From Flavobacterium sp. CS20 (GTDB lineage: Bacteria; Bacteroidota; Bacteroidia; Flavobacteriales; Flavobacteriaceae): DNA of 64,000 nucleotides. This document shows positions 43,383 to 53,085 of the stretch, piece by piece. Below the pieces are notes generated by a model, which saw only the letters and a list, made by a program, of their open reading frames with translations, did not search any database and was not told where the DNA came from. The position numbers and the translations under genes are program-made. The stretch's first letter is position 1. Each line of letters starts with the position of its first letter. The DNA lies in contig NZ_CP073015.1 of NCBI RefSeq assembly GCF_018080005.1, forward strand, positions 2,570,501-2,634,500, written 5' to 3'.

Positions 43383-45011
43383 ATGAGATTAGATCAACTT
43401 ACATATCAATTAATTTTAACACTAGTTCTACTGATATCTAATTTTGAAATTAATGCACAAGAAGTCTCGGCAGAAATAGACCGCGATACTATTAAAATTG
43501 GCGAACAAATTAAATATAAAATTACAGCAAAGGTTCAACCTGAAGATGTTATTGTTTTTCCTGAAGGACAAACTTTTACGCCATTAGAAATGGTAGAAGC
43601 TTACAAAATTGACACCACACAGCTCGAACCACTTAAAATTTTATCTAAAACTTATGCTCTAACTCAATTTGATTCAGGAAGTTATACCATTGGGAAACAA
43701 ACCTTAAAGCTCAACGACAGTTTTATTGAAACCGACAGTATCAAAGTTCGTGTCAACGATGTGGTGGTTGATACGACTAAGCAAAAACTTTACCCCATTA
43801 AAACTTATATCGATTTTGAGAAGCCTTTCGAAATTCAATCCTGGATTTGGTGGACTTTGTTGGCTATTGTTGTGGTCTTATGTTTAATTTTTCTCATTTT
43901 TAAATTTAAAAAGAAAAAAGACGAGAAGAAAAAACGCATTCCGCCGTATCAACGCGCCATTCAATCTTTGCAAGAATTAGACAATTCTAAATTGATTGAC
44001 GATAGAAATTTAAAAGAATATTATTCTCAACTCACCGACATCAGCCGAAGATATCTTGAAGAAAAAGTTGAAATCAAGGCTTTAGAATATACCAGTAATG
44101 AGTTGGTAGATGAGCTTGAAAACAGACGCCAAAATCAAAAACTCAACATCAGTCAAGACCTGATTGAAGACTTTAAAAAAGTTTTGCGACGGGCTGACCT
44201 TGCTAAGTTTGCCAAATCTGCACCTGATGTTTTGACGGCAAAAACGGATCGTAAAAACGTTGAAACATTCACCAACAGTATGCAAACGGCAATTCCTGAG
44301 CCAACCGACGAAGAGAAAAAACGCGATGAAGCCTATCAAGCCATTTTGAAAAAGCGACGTCAACGTCGAAAAATCGCTTTTGCTATTTTGGCTGTATTGG
44401 CTAATGTGACAATTTCTACCGTTGCTTTAGTCGCCACCAAAGGTTACGACTATGTCAAAGATGCTTATTTCGGCAATGCTTCAAAAGAGCTCTTAGAACA
44501 AGATTGGATCACCAGCACTTACGGCTATCCGCCAGTTCAAATTTCTACACCTGAAGTTCTCGTGAGAAAGCCCATTGATAGCCTCAATCAAAACATCAAA
44601 CAAAATGATATGGTTCTCGATACCGAAACTTTTGTTGACGGTTCATTATTTTCAAACCTTTATGTGGTGTTGAGCACCGTAGAATTTAAAAAAGAAACCA
44701 AATTTGATCTCAATCAAGCCATTGACGGCATTTATAAAAATTTAGAACAAAAAGGTGCTATTAATATTTTGAGTAAAGACGAAGAAATTGAAACTTTAGA
44801 TGGCACCAAAGGCATCAAAGTCTATGGAAGTTTCAAAATTAAAAACCCAATTACTGGCAATGAAATCGACAAATCTTATCATATTTTAAATTTTGGCGTA
44901 GGTGGCAATTATCAACAAATCACTATTGTTCATAATGAAAAAGATAAGTTTGCAGACGAAATAGCCAATAGAATTATAAATACAGTAGAATTTAAATTGG
45001 AAAACAACTAA
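43383..45011 (+). CDS. Bat-operon exported membrane protein (BatD/DUF4381-like)
   Basis: A 542-residue protein: signal peptide (1-25), a beta-rich periplasmic domain with V-S-A-E-I-D-R-D-T-I-K-I-G-E-Q-I as in BatD N-termini, a membrane helix (about 157-177), a charged cytoplasmic segment (180-310) with R-R-Y-L-E-E-K, a second helix (about 322-343), and a C-terminal domain of about 185 residues I do not recognise. Homologues in this operon position usually stop soon after the charged segment, so the C-terminal half looks like an addition. It ends 2 bp before batA. Confidence 0.7.
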   Translation: MRLDQLTYQLILTLVLLISNFEINAQEVSAEIDRDTIKIGEQIKYKITAKVQPEDVIVFPEGQTFTPLEMVEAYKIDTTQLEPLKILSKTYALTQFDSGSYTIGKQTLKLNDSFIETDSIKVRVNDVVVDTTKQKLYPIKTYIDFEKPFEIQSWIWWTLLAIVVVLCLIFLIFKFKKKKDEKKKRIPPYQRAIQSLQELDNSKLIDDRNLKEYYSQLTDISRRYLEEKVEIKALEYTSNELVDELENRRQNQKLNISQDLIEDFKKVLRRADLAKFAKSAPDVLTAKTDRKNVETFTNSMQTAIPEPTDEEKKRDEAYQAILKKRRQRRKIAFAILAVLANVTISTVALVATKGYDYVKDAYFGNASKELLEQDWITSTYGYPPVQISTPEVLVRKPIDSLNQNIKQNDMVLDTETFVDGSLFSNLYVVLSTVEFKKETKFDLNQAIDGIYKNLEQKGAINILSKDEEIETLDGTKGIKVYGSFKIKNPITGNEIDKSYHILNFGVGGNYQQITIVHNEKDKFADEIANRIINTVEFKLENN

Positions 45012-45013
45012 GT

Positions 45014-46015
45014 ATGTTCAACAACTTGACTTTTGAAAATCCCGCTTGGTTTTGGCTTTTGTTAGCCATTCCATTGTTTGTGGTTTGGTATTTAATCAAG
45101 CGTAAGGAAAGTCAAGTGCCAGTCAAATTCACTTCAACGCAGGCTTTTTCAGGCTCATCATTTTGGGGCTACATTAAACATACGATGTTTGCCTTTAAAA
45201 TTTTGGCTTGGGTGTTTTTAACTATTGCAATGGCAAGACCAAGAACCGTTGACGTGACTACAGATATCAAAAAAACACGCGGTATTGATATTGTGATGTC
45301 TATTGATATTTCTGCCAGTATGTTGGCTAAAGATTTTGAGCCTAATCGGATGGAAGTCGTCAAAGAAGTGGCTTCAGAATTTGTTAAAAATCGTCCAAAC
45401 GACCGTGTGGGTTTGGTGGTGTTTTCTGGCGAAAGCTATACCAAAACCCCTGTAACATCAGACAAAAGTATTGTTCTGAACACCCTTAAAGACATTTCAT
45501 ATTCCAGTCAAATAGAAGGTGGCACTGCCATTGGAATGGGACTGGCTACAGCTGTTAACCGACTTAAAGACAGCAAAGCCAAAAGCAAAGTCATTATTTT
45601 GTTGACTGATGGGGTCAATAATTCTGGTTTTATTGAGCCAAATACCGCGACCGATTTAGCTTTAGAATACGACATAAAAGTTTATGCCATTGGCGTTGGT
45701 AGTATGGGCACTGCACTTTCGCCTGTTGCGATTGATAGAAATGGACAATTTCAATACCGCAATACTAAAGTTGAAATTGATGAAGCACTTCTCCAAGATA
45801 TTTCTACTAAAACTGGTGGACAATATTTCAGAGCGACCAATGAAGATAAGTTGAAATCAATTTATGAAGAAATCAACAAATTAGAAAAAACAGAAATCAA
45901 AGAGACCAAATACTATAATTATGATGAAAAATATCCCATTTTCGTCATTATTGCAGGTTTATTAATGGCATTGGTTGCTTTGATGAAATATACCATAATG
46001 AGAAGTTTAGTATAA
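45014..46015 (+). CDS. batA: BatA, von Willebrand A domain membrane protein
   Basis: A 333-residue inner-membrane protein: two N-terminal helices (about 10-27, 55-75), a periplasmic or cytoplasmic vWA domain with a complete MIDAS motif in S-I-D-I-S-A-S-M (residues about 96-103), T-D-G-V-N-N-S-G later, and a C-terminal helix. BatA and BatB form the vWA pair of the Bacteroides aerotolerance operon. Contiguous with batB. Confidence 0.92.
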   Translation: MFNNLTFENPAWFWLLLAIPLFVVWYLIKRKESQVPVKFTSTQAFSGSSFWGYIKHTMFAFKILAWVFLTIAMARPRTVDVTTDIKKTRGIDIVMSIDISASMLAKDFEPNRMEVVKEVASEFVKNRPNDRVGLVVFSGESYTKTPVTSDKSIVLNTLKDISYSSQIEGGTAIGMGLATAVNRLKDSKAKSKVIILLTDGVNNSGFIEPNTATDLALEYDIKVYAIGVGSMGTALSPVAIDRNGQFQYRNTKVEIDEALLQDISTKTGGQYFRATNEDKLKSIYEEINKLEKTEIKETKYYNYDEKYPIFVIIAGLLMALVALMKYTIMRSLV

Positions 46016-47065
46016 ATGATACAGTTTGAACACCCATATTACTTTTGGTATTTCGCCCTTGTCGGTGTGATTGTTTTATTGTTTATTTTTTATAGACTTT
46101 GGCAAATCCGTGCACAAAAACGTTTTGCCGACCCAAAATTGTTTAAGTTTTTAGCACCGCAACGCTCGGTTTTTAAGCTTTGGATAAAATTTATCTTCTT
46201 TATTTTGGCTTTGTCCTGTTTCATAATTGCTTTAGCTAATCCTAAAATGGGCACAAAAATGGAAACGGTAAAACGACAAGGCGTTGACATCGTGTTTGCA
46301 CTTGACGTGTCAAAAAGTATGTTAGCCGAAGATATTGCACCCAACCGTTTAGAAAAAGCCAAACAAATAATTTCTCAAACACTAAACGCCTTAGTATCTG
46401 ACCGTGTGGGCATTATTGGCTATGCTGGTAGTGCTTTTCCGCAATTACCCATAACAACTGATTACGGAGCCGCCAAGACGTTTCTACAAGCAATGAATAC
46501 CGATATGGTATCCAGCCAAGGCACAGCCGTTGCCGATGCTATTGATTTGGTCGCCACTTATTACGACCGCGATGAGACTACCAATCGGGTTTTGATTATA
46601 GTCGGTGATGGCGAAGACCACGGCAATAAAGCTGATGCGACCATTGAGCGTGCTGTAGAAAATAATATCAGAATTTTTACCATTGCCGTTGGCACTTCAA
46701 AAGGTGGTCCAATTCCTATCAAACAAAATCGCGGTATAACTTATAAAAAAGACAATCAAGGTCAAACGGTAATTACTCGGGCTGACAAAATGACTTTAAA
46801 AAATATCGCCGAAAAAGGCAATGGTGTATTTATTGATGAAATGAGAACCGACGAAATTGTTAAAACTTTATTAGAAAATTTACAAAAAATTGAAAAATCG
46901 GAGTTCGAAACCAAACAATTTTCAGATTTTAAGACCCAATATCAATGGTTTGTTGGTTTTGGCATGCTTTTTATACTATTAGATATATTGATTTTAGAAA
47001 GAAAAACCCAATGGTTGCGACGACTTAACTTGTTTAATGAAAAAGACTATGATGATGAAATTTAG
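46016..47065 (+). CDS. batB: BatB, von Willebrand A domain membrane protein
   Basis: A 349-residue homologue of BatA with helices near residues 10-27 and 58-76, the MIDAS motif in A-L-D-V-S-K-S-M (about 98-105), V-G-D-G-E-D-H as the second metal loop, and a C-terminal helix (about 305-325). Its 3' end overlaps the first codons of batC by 29 bp. Confidence 0.92.
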   Translation: MIQFEHPYYFWYFALVGVIVLLFIFYRLWQIRAQKRFADPKLFKFLAPQRSVFKLWIKFIFFILALSCFIIALANPKMGTKMETVKRQGVDIVFALDVSKSMLAEDIAPNRLEKAKQIISQTLNALVSDRVGIIGYAGSAFPQLPITTDYGAAKTFLQAMNTDMVSSQGTAVADAIDLVATYYDRDETTNRVLIIVGDGEDHGNKADATIERAVENNIRIFTIAVGTSKGGPIPIKQNRGITYKKDNQGQTVITRADKMTLKNIAEKGNGVFIDEMRTDEIVKTLLENLQKIEKSEFETKQFSDFKTQYQWFVGFGMLFILLDILILERKTQWLRRLNLFNEKDYDDEI

Positions 47066-47870
47066 TTTATTAGGTGTTTTAATGTTTTTGTTTGTTTCGG
47101 TCAACGCTCAAGACAAAAACATCAAAAAAACACAAAAACAATATCAAAAATATTCTGCATTGGCCGCAGAAGAAATTCAAAACGGCGATTTTGCTCAAGC
47201 AGAAGCCTTGTATAGAAAAGCTTTAGACAAAAACCCTGAAGGCGATAAAGCCGCTTATAACTTTGGAAACTTATATTTTGAAAACCAAAAAAACAAACAA
47301 TCGGCTTTGCGGTATTTAGAATCCGCAAAATCTTCTGAAGATAAAACCGTAAAACACAGGAATTATCACAACCTCGGCAACTTGATGATGAAAGAAAAAC
47401 AATACGCCAAAGCCGTTGAAGCTTATAAAAATGCCTTGAGAAACAATCCTACGGATGAAGAAACACGATATAATTTAGCCTTAGCCAAGCAAAAAAGAGA
47501 AAAACAAAAAAACGAAGGTGGCGGTAAAGACAAAAACAAAGATCAACAAAAAAAGAACAAGAAAAAAGAACAAGATAAAGGTGGCGAAGGCGATAAAGAC
47601 GAGAAAAAACAAGACCAACAAAACCGTAAAGACGGCGAAGAAAAAAAGGAAAACAAGCAAAGACAAGACGATGCTAGAAAAGACCCAAAAGAAGGTGATA
47701 GCAAAAAGCAAAAGCAACCGTCTCAACCAAAACCTCAAAAAGGAAAAATGAGCGAGCAACAAATTAAAAACCTGTTGCAGGCCATTCAAAATAAAGAAAA
47801 AGATACACAAGAAAAACTCAATGCCCAAAAAGTAAAGGGTGTAAAAATCAAAACAGAGAAAGACTGGTAA
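47037..47870 (+). CDS. batC: BatC, TPR protein
   Basis: A 277-residue exported protein: signal peptide (1-24), three TPR units (about 38-140, with G-D-F-A-Q-A-E-A-L-Y-R-K-A-L), then a highly charged K/E/D/Q-rich low-complexity region (145-235) and a short C-terminal segment K-G-K-M-S-E-Q-Q-I-K-N-L-L. The charged region resembles that of other Bat TPR proteins. The start lies inside batB; later in-frame ATGs at 47049 and 47052 are possible. Confidence 0.85.
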   Translation: MKKTMMMKFSLLGVLMFLFVSVNAQDKNIKKTQKQYQKYSALAAEEIQNGDFAQAEALYRKALDKNPEGDKAAYNFGNLYFENQKNKQSALRYLESAKSSEDKTVKHRNYHNLGNLMMKEKQYAKAVEAYKNALRNNPTDEETRYNLALAKQKREKQKNEGGGKDKNKDQQKKNKKKEQDKGGEGDKDEKKQDQQNRKDGEEKKENKQRQDDARKDPKEGDSKKQKQPSQPKPQKGKMSEQQIKNLLQAIQNKEKDTQEKLNAQKVKGVKIKTEKDW

Positions 47871-49637
47871 ATGAAAAAATTAATTTACATATTGATTTTT
47901 ATAAGTTGTGCTTGGAGTCAAGCTCAAGTTAAGTTTACTGCTGAAGTCAGCCGTGAAAAGCTTGGAATTAATGAACGCTTGCGCGTTGAATTTAGCATGA
48001 ATAAAGATGGCGACAACTTTATACCACCATCTTTTGAAGGCTTTAAAAAAATTGCAGGACCAAATCAATCTGTGAGCCAAAGTTGGATAAATGGCAAAAG
48101 CAGTTTTCAAAAATCATATACCTTTTTCTTGCAACCTTTAAAACGCGGTAAACTCACCATTGGTCAAGCCGAAGTGACCATTGACGGTCAAGTTTATAAA
48201 ACCTCACCTCAAACTATTGAAGTTACAGCGACTGTAGATAACCCAAGTGAAACCGCTGATGCTTCACCAGAGTCTAAAGCTTTGGATGGCATTCATTTGG
48301 TTGCTGAAGTTTCAGATACAAGCCCTTACCTCAACGAAGGAATTTATGTGGTCTATAAGCTGTATGTCAGTCCATCAACAGATATTAGAAATTGGCGGGC
48401 ACTTGATAATCCTAAATATGAAAACTTTTGGAGTCAAAGCATTGACGTGAAACAGCTTGAAGTTAAAAATGGAGAATTTGCTGGCAAACCCTACCGCTAT
48501 GTAGAGTTGCGAAAAACCATTTTGTATCCGCAAAAAACAGGAAAGCTCAAAATTGAACCGCTTACCCTTTCTATTGGTGTTGAAGTGCCAACGAACCGCA
48601 GAGACCTTTTTGGCAGAAGACTTTATGAAACAGTTGATAAAACCTATTCTGCTCAAACAAGAACAATTGATGTCAAACCATTGCCACAAGAAAATAAACC
48701 CGCCAGTTTTACTGGTGCTGTAGGAAAGTTTGATTTTGATGTGAGTGTTGACAAAAACAAACTCAAAGCAATGGAATCACTTCAGGCTGAAGTCAAAATA
48801 AGTGGTGAAGGCAATTTGAGTTTATTTGAGTTGCCAGCTTTAAAAGCTCCAAATAATACAGAAATATTTGAGCCTGAAAAACAAGATAATATCCGCACAA
48901 CCACTAAAGGAATGGTGGGAACAAAGCGAAATATTTACACTTTAGTTCCACAACAAGCAGGAAAACAGGTGTTGCCAAGTTTAGAGTTTTCTTATTTTGA
49001 CCCGTCCCAAAAAAAATACGTGACTTTAAATTCAAGTAATATTTCAATTGAAGTTGAACCCAATACAAGTTTGACCAATATCATTTCAAATTCGGATACT
49101 ACGGGAAACAATTATTCATTTATAAAACCACCTGATGCACAATTCAGTTTTATCAAGCTTGATACTAATTTAGCTCCAATAGAGAAAAAACGCTTTTTTA
49201 AAAGCACAGCCTTTTGGGTGATTTCTTTTTCTGCTTTGGCATTATTTCCTTTCTTCATTGTTTTTAGAAAAGTTCAAAACCGTGAAGGTTTGTCAGAATC
49301 TGAAAGAAATCGTAAAAAGGCAAACAAGTTGGCTAAGAAGTTTTTGTCGGAAGCTAAATCTCACCAAAATGATTCAAAAGCTTTTTATTTGTCTTTAGAA
49401 AGAGCGCTTCACAATTATCTAAAAGCCAAGTTGCGTATTACCACAAGTGAAATGAGCAAAGAAAAAATAGAAGAATTATTATTAAAAAAAGGTGCAAAAT
49501 CAGATGATGTCCATGCCTTTTTAGAATTGCTCAAAAATTGCGAAATGGCAAGATATTCGCCGTTAACCCAATCCGAAATCGATCAAGATTATCAACAAGC
49601 CAAAACAACATTAGCACAACTCGATAGAAGTTTATGA
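47871..49637 (+). CDS. batD: BatD, exported membrane protein
   Basis: A 588-residue protein: signal peptide (1-19), a long beta-rich periplasmic region with E-V-S-R-E-K-L-G-I-N-E-R-L-R-V-E-F, I-S-G-E-G-N-L and a further domain, a membrane helix (about 444-463), and a cytoplasmic helical tail with A-L-H-N-Y-L-K-A-K-L. This is the BatD/oxygen-tolerance protein domain. It overlaps batE by 4 bp. Confidence 0.9.
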   Translation: MKKLIYILIFISCAWSQAQVKFTAEVSREKLGINERLRVEFSMNKDGDNFIPPSFEGFKKIAGPNQSVSQSWINGKSSFQKSYTFFLQPLKRGKLTIGQAEVTIDGQVYKTSPQTIEVTATVDNPSETADASPESKALDGIHLVAEVSDTSPYLNEGIYVVYKLYVSPSTDIRNWRALDNPKYENFWSQSIDVKQLEVKNGEFAGKPYRYVELRKTILYPQKTGKLKIEPLTLSIGVEVPTNRRDLFGRRLYETVDKTYSAQTRTIDVKPLPQENKPASFTGAVGKFDFDVSVDKNKLKAMESLQAEVKISGEGNLSLFELPALKAPNNTEIFEPEKQDNIRTTTKGMVGTKRNIYTLVPQQAGKQVLPSLEFSYFDPSQKKYVTLNSSNISIEVEPNTSLTNIISNSDTTGNNYSFIKPPDAQFSFIKLDTNLAPIEKKRFFKSTAFWVISFSALALFPFFIVFRKVQNREGLSESERNRKKANKLAKKFLSEAKSHQNDSKAFYLSLERALHNYLKAKLRITTSEMSKEKIEELLLKKGAKSDDVHAFLELLKNCEMARYSPLTQSEIDQDYQQAKTTLAQLDRSL

Positions 49638-50383
49638 AAATAATTGTTTCCATATTGTGTTTTGCCTTAAGCCTTTCTGTTACGGCTCAAAACGATTCTA
49701 TTTTCAGTCAAGCCAACGATGCTTATGCTGATGGTAACTACAAAGAGGCTCAAAGGCTTTACCAAAATATTTTAAAAAATGGTCAAGCATCAAGCGAGCT
49801 GTATTTTAATTTAGGGAATACGTATTACAAACTTGAAGATCTCGCCAACAGCATTTATTATTATGAAAAAGCGTTAAAGCTCAACCCCAAAGATAAAAGT
49901 ATTCAAAACAATTTAGCCTTTGCAGAGCGAATGCGTTTAGATCAATTTAAACGTTTACCAGACTCCGAAGTTGATAAAACTTTAGACGATTTTATCACCA
50001 CTTTTTCAATAGATACTTGGTCTATTATCGGAATTGTATTTCTATGTATTTCGGCCTTGTGTTTTGGTGTCTTTTTGTTGTTTAAACGCACGTTTGTTAA
50101 ACGATTAGCTTTTGGAATTTGTATAGCTTTTTTGCTTTTATCAGGTGGTTCATTTGCAATGGCACAACTACAACTTCAGCGGGTTAAATCTTCGGTTTAC
50201 GGCATTATTTTTCAAGAAGAAAAAGCTTTATTAGAAGAACCCAATCCCAAAAGCAATACTTTATTTCAACTGCACGAAGGCACAAAAATTAAAATTCTTG
50301 ATCAGTTTCGTTCTTTCTACAAAGTTGAACTGCCTGACGGTACAATGGGTTGGATGACGACAGAAAATGTTAAGAAAATATAA
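49634..50383 (+). CDS. batE: BatE, TPR and SH3 domain protein
   Basis: A 249-residue protein with a signal peptide (1-18), two or three TPR units (20-95, A-D-G-N-Y-K-E-A-Q-R-L-Y), two membrane helices (about 127-147, 153-175) and a C-terminal bacterial SH3 domain (180-249) ending G-W-M-T-T-E-N-V-K-K-I. This matches BatE at the end of the Bat operon. Operon probably ends here. Confidence 0.88.
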   Translation: MKIIVSILCFALSLSVTAQNDSIFSQANDAYADGNYKEAQRLYQNILKNGQASSELYFNLGNTYYKLEDLANSIYYYEKALKLNPKDKSIQNNLAFAERMRLDQFKRLPDSEVDKTLDDFITTFSIDTWSIIGIVFLCISALCFGVFLLFKRTFVKRLAFGICIAFLLLSGGSFAMAQLQLQRVKSSVYGIIFQEEKALLEEPNPKSNTLFQLHEGTKIKILDQFRSFYKVELPDGTMGWMTTENVKKI

Positions 50384-50438
50384 ATCTCAATTCCTCACCT
50401 ATTACCAAAAACAAAGTTTCAAATTCACATAATTATTA

Positions 50439-50446
50439 TATCTTTG
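50439..50446 (+). promoter_or_regulatory. -7 promoter box upstream of the 98-residue gene
   Basis: TATCTTTG fits TAnnTTTG. It ends only 4 bp before the ATG, so the transcript would start at or next to the start codon. No TTG at normal distance is visible. Confidence 0.45.
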
Positions 50447-50450
50447 AAAC

Positions 50451-50747
50451 ATGAAAAGAATTTATGCTACATATTTGTTATTTTTATTTATAGCTTTTTT
50501 GGCAACACCTACTGTTGTTAAGCTTATAGATGAAAATGCAGATGTAAGCATAGTTTACAACCTTGCAGAAGAGGAAAGATCTGAAAACCCTGTAAGTTCT
50601 TTTTTTGATTTTGATATCAATAAACAAGACTTTGAAGCTTTAAGTGTGCATGAAACTAAAGATGCTTTAGTTTTTGACAACTATCAATTTGCAATAAAGT
50701 CTAACCATATCCGAATTCCTTCACCACCACCTGATGCTTTAGCATAG
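50451..50747 (+). CDS. Hypothetical exported or membrane-anchored protein
   Basis: A 98-residue protein with a hydrophobic N-terminal helix (6-24) and a hydrophilic remainder; no recognised domain. The N-terminal region may be a signal peptide or an anchor. Located 71 bp before the SulP gene in the same direction, so it may be cotranscribed. A similar small gene may occur beside SulP in relatives, but I cannot confirm that. Confidence 0.6.
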   Translation: MKRIYATYLLFLFIAFLATPTVVKLIDENADVSIVYNLAEEERSENPVSSFFDFDINKQDFEALSVHETKDALVFDNYQFAIKSNHIRIPSPPPDALA

Positions 50748-50818
50748 ACTTTAAAAGCATTTCATTTCTTTTTAATTTCATTTTTTATCCTGCCTGAAAG
50801 GGCATTAAATCTTATTTT

Positions 50819-52399
50819 ATGTTTAAATATTTAAAAAAAGACCTTCCTGCAAGTGTCGTTGTTTTTTTTGTAGCTCTGCCATTATGTTTAGGAATAGCAT
50901 TAGCATCTGGCGCACCTTTATTTTCTGGATTAATTGCTGGTATCATTGGTGGCATAGTAGTTGGGTCGCTAAGTGGCTCACAGGTTGGTGTAAGTGGACC
51001 AGCAGCTGGATTGGCAGTTATTGTGCTGAGTGCTATTGCTAGTCTTGGCAGTTTTGAGAACTTTCTTGTAGCAGTAATTATTGGCGGTGCTATTCAGATA
51101 TTGTTGGGTATAGCCAAAGCAGGAGTTATAGGTTATTATTTTCCAACTTCAGTGATTAAAGGTATGTTGGCTGGTATAGGAATTATTATTTTTATTAAGC
51201 AAATTCCATTTGCACTTGGCTTGAGCGATAATGTAGAGTTTTCAGAATATGTCACAGATGATCACGTGGCTTTTGCAGAATACTTTCAAACCCTATTAGA
51301 TAATATTTCTATAGGAGTAATTTTTATTACCTTTATCAGTCTTGGTATTATCATTTTATGGTCTAATGTTCTTGAAAAAAGATCTAAATTTTTTAAAATT
51401 TTCCCAGGACCAGTCGTAGCAGTTATTGTCGGGGTTTTATATTATGTTTTAATACCAGAAGGTTCGGTTTTAGCTATTTCAACACACAACCTTGTGAATG
51501 TTCCAGTACCAGAAAATACATCTGACTTTATAGGTCAGTTTACATTTCCTAATTTTTCAGTGATTACTAATCCAAACGTTTGGATTACGGGAATTACCAT
51601 TGCCATTGTAGCCAGTTTAGAAACTTTGCTTAGTGTTGAAGCAACTGATAAACTTGACCCAGAAAAACGCATAACACCAACCAATAGAGAACTGTTTGCT
51701 CAAGGTACGGGCAATATACTCTCTGGTCTTATTGGTGGATTACCAATTACACAAGTAATTGTAAGAAGTACAGCTAATGTCACATCAGGAAACAAAACTA
51801 AGTTATCTGCAATTGTTCACGGTTTTTTATTGTTGATTTCAATCATCGTTATTCCTAAGTTGCTCAACCTTATTCCGCTTGGTGTTTTGGCTGCTGTTTT
51901 ATTTGTTGTTGGCTATAAGTTAGCTAAGCCAAGTTTATTTAAACAGATGTATTTTCTCGGCAAATCTCAGTTTTTACCTTTTATTATCACTGTCTTAGGA
52001 ATTGTATTCACTGATTTATTGATTGGTATTGGTTTAGGCTTGGGTTCTGGACTTTTAACAGTGCTTTACAACAGCTATAAAAACTCACACTTTTTACACA
52101 TAAAAGGACAAAATGGCAATAAAAAACACATCAATATGACTTTAGCCGAAGAAGTTACTTTTTTCAATAAAGGGGCAATTATGAGAGAATTAAAAAATAT
52201 TGAAAATGATTCTTTTGTAGAAATCGATATACGAAAAACAAAGTTTTTAGATTATGATATTTTAGAAATTCTGGACGATTACGCCTTTAAAGCCAAAAAC
52301 AGAAATATTGATATAAAATTGATTCATAAAAAAGGAGAAGTTAAAAACCCAGATAGTTTTAAAGAGTATTTTGATAAAATTGCATTAACAGATAAATAA
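50819..52399 (+). CDS. SulP family anion transporter (probable bicarbonate or sulfate carrier)
   Basis: A 526-residue inner-membrane carrier with about 12 helices and a C-terminal STAS-like tail (about 435-520). Core motifs: P-A-S-V-V-V-F-F-V-A-L-P-L-C-L-G-I-A, G-S-Q-V-G-V-S-G-P-A-A-G, and E-A-T-D-K-L-D-P with G-G-L-P-I-T-Q-V-I-V-R-S. A carbonic anhydrase gene follows 10 bp downstream, which suggests bicarbonate as the substrate, as in the BicA group. Sulfate is possible. Confidence 0.9.
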   Translation: MFKYLKKDLPASVVVFFVALPLCLGIALASGAPLFSGLIAGIIGGIVVGSLSGSQVGVSGPAAGLAVIVLSAIASLGSFENFLVAVIIGGAIQILLGIAKAGVIGYYFPTSVIKGMLAGIGIIIFIKQIPFALGLSDNVEFSEYVTDDHVAFAEYFQTLLDNISIGVIFITFISLGIIILWSNVLEKRSKFFKIFPGPVVAVIVGVLYYVLIPEGSVLAISTHNLVNVPVPENTSDFIGQFTFPNFSVITNPNVWITGITIAIVASLETLLSVEATDKLDPEKRITPTNRELFAQGTGNILSGLIGGLPITQVIVRSTANVTSGNKTKLSAIVHGFLLLISIIVIPKLLNLIPLGVLAAVLFVVGYKLAKPSLFKQMYFLGKSQFLPFIITVLGIVFTDLLIGIGLGLGSGLLTVLYNSYKNSHFLHIKGQNGNKKHINMTLAEEVTFFNKGAIMRELKNIENDSFVEIDIRKTKFLDYDILEILDDYAFKAKNRNIDIKLIHKKGEVKNPDSFKEYFDKIALTDK

Positions 52400-52409
52400 A
52401 ATAAACATT

Positions 52410-53030
52410 ATGGATAAAATCATTTCTAAACAAGAACAAGTATCTATGACACCAGAAAGTGTGCTCAAAGATTTACTAGAAGGCAATCAGCGATTTGTAA
52501 AAAACAACTTAGAGCATCGCGATTATAACTTGTTAAAAACAAGCACCTCTGATGGTCAATATCCCAAAGCCATCGTCTTATCTTGTGTGGACAGTCGTGT
52601 GCCTGTAGAGACCGTGTTTGATCAAAGTATTGGCGATATTTTTGTGTCTCGTGTAGCTGGCAATTTTGTCAACATTGATATTCTTGGCAGTATGGAGTTT
52701 GCTTGTAAAGTAGCTGGAAGCAAATTGGTTTTTGTACTTGGTCACGAAAAATGCGGAGCCGTAAGTTCAGCTTGTGATCATGTTAAATTAGGGCATATTA
52801 CCGCTATGTTAAAAAACATTGAACCCGCAATTGAACAGACAAAAACCAAAGGAGAACGCAACTCTAAAAACGCTGAATACGTTCAAGCCGTAGTAGAAAA
52901 AAATGTGATGCTCAATATTGAACGTATTAGAAAAGAAAGTCCTATTTTAAAAGACCTTGAAGATTCGGGTCAAATAAAAATTGTAGGAGGAGTCTATTCT
53001 TTAAAAACAGGTGAAATTAAGATGCTGTAA
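52410..53030 (+). CDS. Beta-class carbonic anhydrase
   Basis: Zinc enzyme interconverting carbon dioxide and bicarbonate, 206 residues. Zinc ligands Cys59, His112 and Cys115 are visible in S-C-V-D-S-R-V-P and L-G-H-E-K-C-G-A-V; the Asp61-Arg63 dyad is intact. No signal peptide, so cytoplasmic. Paired with the SulP transporter, it would hydrate or release imported bicarbonate. Confidence 0.94.
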   Translation: MDKIISKQEQVSMTPESVLKDLLEGNQRFVKNNLEHRDYNLLKTSTSDGQYPKAIVLSCVDSRVPVETVFDQSIGDIFVSRVAGNFVNIDILGSMEFACKVAGSKLVFVLGHEKCGAVSSACDHVKLGHITAMLKNIEPAIEQTKTKGERNSKNAEYVQAVVEKNVMLNIERIRKESPILKDLEDSGQIKIVGGVYSLKTGEIKML

Positions 53031-53033
53031 TCA

Positions 53034-53085
53034 ATTTGGTGGCATTGGTGTGATTCTGTTTTGAAGAACCACTCTGCCACCAAAT
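53034..53085. repeat. 11-bp inverted repeat after the carbonic anhydrase gene
   Basis: ATTTGGTGGCA (53034-53044) is exactly inverted as TGCCACCAAAT (53075-53085), with a 30-nt loop that can pair further. It starts 3 bp after the stop codon. No T-run follows, so a terminator role is uncertain; it may stabilise the 3' end. Confidence 0.55.

Noticed and set aside
47481..47828. Minus-strand 115-codon hydrophobic frame opposite batC
   Set aside because: It is the antisense of the Lys/Glu-rich low-complexity part of BatC, which reads as Phe/Leu-rich on the other strand.
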